A stretch of DNA of 64,000 nt from Nocardia shimofusensis NBRC 100134 (GTDB lineage: Bacteria > Actinomycetota > Actinomycetes > Mycobacteriales > Mycobacteriaceae), in assembly GCF_001613125.1 (NCBI RefSeq), contig NZ_BDBT01000018.1, forward strand, positions 79,600 through 143,599, in the 5' to 3' direction. Below are positions 60,214-64,000 of the stretch, one piece after another (position 1 is the stretch's first letter; every line of letters begins with the position of its first letter). Below the pieces are notes generated by a model. It had not been told where the DNA came from and made no database searches. It was given only the letters and a program-made list of their open reading frames with translations. Both the position numbers and the translations under genes were made by a program.

Positions 60214-60766
60214 AGCTCCAGTTGTATTCGACGACGAGCCGGTGCGCGACGAGGTCGAAGGTTTTGCGGGGCATGATCGCGCCTTCGCGGCGGATACCCG
60301 CTTCCGGCACGTCGAGCACCCGGTCCAGCCGCACCCAGCTCGGCCTGCCCTGGTGGTCCCAGTCGCCGCTGCCGACAGCCAGCCAGTTGCGATCGTGCTG
60401 GCGTTCGGCGTTGGAGGAGAGCATGAGCCCGAGCAGGGTGCGCTTGTCCCGGCCGACGACGAGCACCGGGCGGTCCTTGCCGTTGCTCGGATCCTCTTCG
60501 TAGGGAACCCAGGTCCACACGATCTCGCCCGGATCGGCGCGCCCGTCCAGATGCGGTGCGTAGACGATCTGCCTGGCCCGCTGCGCGGTCGGTACGGGCA
60601 GCGACGCGGCCGGACGCCCGGCCGCCGACGACGGCGAACGCCGCTGCGTGATGCCGCCGACCAGGCGCTGGACCAGTCGCGGTCCCTGCTGCGCGGCGAT
60701 ACGGGGGCCCTGTTGTTTCGCGATCGTGCCCAGCTGCTTGCCGATAGCGTTCCAATTACGCGCCAT
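60212..60766 (-). CDS. PemK/MazF-like protein with helical N-terminal extension
   Basis: A 184-aa protein. The C-terminal ~110 residues show a PemK/MazF-type core (PGEIVWTWVPYE, KDRPVLVVGRD, WVRLDRVLDVPE). The first ~60 residues are basic and helical with a duplicated QQGPR motif (KQQGPRIA, AQQGPRLV). No antitoxin gene is adjacent. The same gene lies divergent from lepA in M. tuberculosis (Rv2405), so this is a conserved chromosomal protein rather than a mobile toxin pair. Ribonuclease activity is not shown by sequence alone. ATG 60766 is leaderless (TATTCT 6 nt away). Confidence 0.8.
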   Translation of the reverse strand: MARNWNAIGKQLGTIAKQQGPRIAAQQGPRLVQRLVGGITQRRSPSSAAGRPAASLPVPTAQRARQIVYAPHLDGRADPGEIVWTWVPYEEDPSNGKDRPVLVVGRDKRTLLGLMLSSNAERQHDRNWLAVGSGDWDHQGRPSWVRLDRVLDVPEAGIRREGAIMPRKTFDLVAHRLVVEYNWS

Positions 60767-60772
60767 CTGTGG

Positions 60773-60778
60773 AGAATA
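60773..60778 (-). promoter_or_regulatory. -10 hexamer TATTCT (minus strand)
   Basis: TATTCT ends 6 nt before the ATG of the PemK-like gene at 60766. Confidence 0.45.
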
Positions 60779-60876
60779 ACGGCGCTCGCCCCGTCGGGCC
60801 CGGGACCGGTGGCGATCGGGCTCGCGCGCACATGGGACGATGGGGACAGTTTGCCGATACCCAGCTGAGGAGTTCA

Positions 60877-62727
<1,851 letters not shown>

Positions 62728-62739
62728 CAGTAGTGCATA

Positions 62740-62755
62740 TGTGGCGATCGTCACA
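62740..62755. promoter_or_regulatory. CRP/Cmr-like site TGTGG-N6-TCACA
   Basis: TGTGGCGATCGTCACA differs at one position from the TGTGA-N6-TCACA consensus of actinobacterial CRP. It lies ~25 bp upstream of TGTGAC/TATCGT, a possible -35/-10 pair near 62780-62810 for the last gene. Confidence 0.45.
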
Positions 62756-62874
62756 CTGCGGTGACCTGCCTGTGCTGAAGATGTGACAGCCGGGGCCTGC
62801 GGAAATATCGTAAGGAGATCTTCTCTCGGTCGGCCGGGTGAGGATGGCCGGCAATCCCGAGACGTGGAGCCCTT

Positions 62875-64000
62875 ATGAAGCGCGACCTGCCTTTCGACGA
62901 CGACACCGCTGTCACCGCGGCCGGAGACGACACCGCCTACAAGATCGCCACCGGGGTGGCGCGGGTGGCGCGAGCGGGCGCCTATGTCACCGGCGGTGCG
63001 CTGGTCGCCTCGCACGGCACCGGTAGCTCCGGACAGTCCGACGGGCAGCAGCTCGACAGCTGGAACGCGGGCTGGGCCTACAACAGCGACCCGCAGCCGG
63101 ATATGCCGAGCCCGGTGGTGACTTTCCCCGACCCGGTGCCGAGCTTCGTCTACGACTCCGAACCGCTGCCCGGCTCCGTGCCCGGTTTCGGCGACGCGCC
63201 CACCGTGGTCGATATGACGGTCGCCGGGCACGATCCGGCCGACGGTACGCAGAGCGCGCAGTCCTACGGCGATTTCCCCGAGTACGACGAGTACTGGCGC
63301 GATTCCGGCGACTCCGCGGATCACGGCAGTGGTGGATACGGCAGCGGTTACGACTACGGCGCCGACAGTGGTCCCGGTCCGGTCGAGGGCCCGGTCACCG
63401 GCGGCGGCTACGGTCCCGGCCACGAAGATCCCTCGGACTGGTGGCGGCCGGACGGTTTCGGTCTGCCCGGACACGGCACCAATCAGCCCGGTTACGACTT
63501 CGGCGCTCCCGGTCTGAACGATCTGATCGCGCCGGGCGTGAACCCTTTGCTGCCGACGACACCCGCCGCCGGGGAGATCGAATCCGAGGACGCCGCCGAG
63601 GATTCCGGACCGCGCGCCGAGGACTGGTACGGCGGCTTCGATCCGTTCCAGGGCAGGGATCCGTTCGACGGCGTCGGCGAAGGGGCGGGCGAAGGCTTCG
63701 GCGTCTGGATCGAGACCGACGCCTACGCCCAGATCTGGGCCAAGGTCGATGTGGATCTCGAGATCGGGCCCAAGGGCATCTACTTGACCACCGACGTCCG
63801 GGTGGACGCCTCGGCGGGGCTCACCGTCAAGGCGGCCGCGGGCGACAACGTCGGCGAGCAGATCGACAAGATCTCCGAATGGATGGACGGCAGCCGTCCC
63901 GGCACGACCGGCAATCGTCTCAACGAGCAGTCCGGCAGTTCTTCCTCGACCGCGGGTGCCGCGGGCACCGCCCCGGCGGGCGCCGGCACGGGTTCGCCCG
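62875..64000 (+). CDS. Gly/Asp/Tyr-rich protein of unknown function, 3' end off the window
   Basis: The frame is open from ATG 62875 (GGAG 7 nt upstream) to the window edge: at least 375 residues. Not recognised. It begins MKRDLPFDDDTAVTAAGD, then about 190 residues rich in Gly, Tyr, Asp, Ser and Pro (for example SGGYGSGYDYGADSG), followed by a more ordered segment near residues ~275-330 (FGVWIETDAYAQIWAKVDVD) that may form beta strands, then Ser/Ala/Gly-rich sequence. There is no signal peptide, so any surface role would need another export route such as ESX. High GC3 supports coding. It has its own leader with a CRP-like site. Confidence 0.7.
   Translation, partial: MKRDLPFDDDTAVTAAGDDTAYKIATGVARVARAGAYVTGGALVASHGTGSSGQSDGQQLDSWNAGWAYNSDPQPDMPSPVVTFPDPVPSFVYDSEPLPGSVPGFGDAPTVVDMTVAGHDPADGTQSAQSYGDFPEYDEYWRDSGDSADHGSGGYGSGYDYGADSGPGPVEGPVTGGGYGPGHEDPSDWWRPDGFGLPGHGTNQPGYDFGAPGLNDLIAPGVNPLLPTTPAAGEIESEDAAEDSGPRAEDWYGGFDPFQGRDPFDGVGEGAGEGFGVWIETDAYAQIWAKVDVDLEIGPKGIYLTTDVRVDASAGLTVKAAAGDNVGEQIDKISEWMDGSRPGTTGNRLNEQSGSSSSTAGAAGTAPAGAGTGSP

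Overview
The window is 64 kb of very GC-rich actinobacterial chromosome. Gene order and protein sequences point to the Mycobacteriales, most probably Nocardia or a close relative. As in Mycobacterium tuberculosis, tig-clpP1-clpP2-clpX, valS-folC-DUF4233-ndk-rne-rplU-rpmA-obg-proB, glpD1-TetR-flavoprotein-dagK and proA-moxR-VWA-nadD-rsfS-gpgP-octT-degV-comEA-comEC-holA-rpsT-lepA are kept as blocks. The genus call is inference. No rRNA, tRNA, insertion sequence, prophage or CRISPR array was seen.

Layout. 1-2.07 kb: a phosphoketolase cut by the window edge (minus). 2.3-7.6 kb: an FKBP lipoprotein, trigger factor, then the ClpP1P2 protease and ClpX, with strong hairpin terminators. 8.1-16.6 kb: an mIHF-like nucleoid protein, a formate-dehydrogenase-like molybdoenzyme with its FdhD sulfurtransferase, a long FHA-domain protein, an acetyltransferase and GlpD. 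16.7-20.8 kb: a TetR regulator divergent from an alkyl-DHAP-synthase-like flavoprotein and a diacylglycerol kinase (glycerolipid metabolism), then a P-loop ATPase. 21.4-34.1 kb: a housekeeping run (valS, folC, ndk, rne, ribosomal proteins L21/L27, obg, proB).

34.2-44.2 kb looks accessory. It lies between proB and rbsK/proA, which are much closer together in M. tuberculosis. It carries a double-MerR regulator divergent from an erythromycin-esterase-like gene, a small type VII secretion cassette (EspG chaperone plus two WXG/EspC-like substrates), a stand-alone LigD-type primase-polymerase, a MazF-type toxin-antitoxin pair, a RecQ helicase with an apparent phosphoribosyltransferase-like tail, and the RtcB RNA ligase. 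44.2-58.1 kb returns to the conserved block: rbsK, proA, MoxR/VWA, NAD synthesis, ribosome silencing, methylglucose-polysaccharide enzymes (GpgP, OctT), DegV, ComEA/ComEC and DNA polymerase III delta. 58.3-64 kb: a small acidic protein, S20, an aquaporin with a 15-bp minisatellite tail, a PemK-like protein, LepA, and a partial Gly/Asp/Tyr-rich gene of unknown function.

Recurring features. At least eleven genes have a TANNNT hexamer 6-8 nt upstream of the start codon and no usable Shine-Dalgarno sequence, so leaderless transcripts seem common here. Many genes are coupled by 4-nt ATGA/GTGA overlaps. Several proteins carry long low-complexity extensions (FHA protein, RNase E, OctT, the Pro-rich type VII protein, aquaporin).
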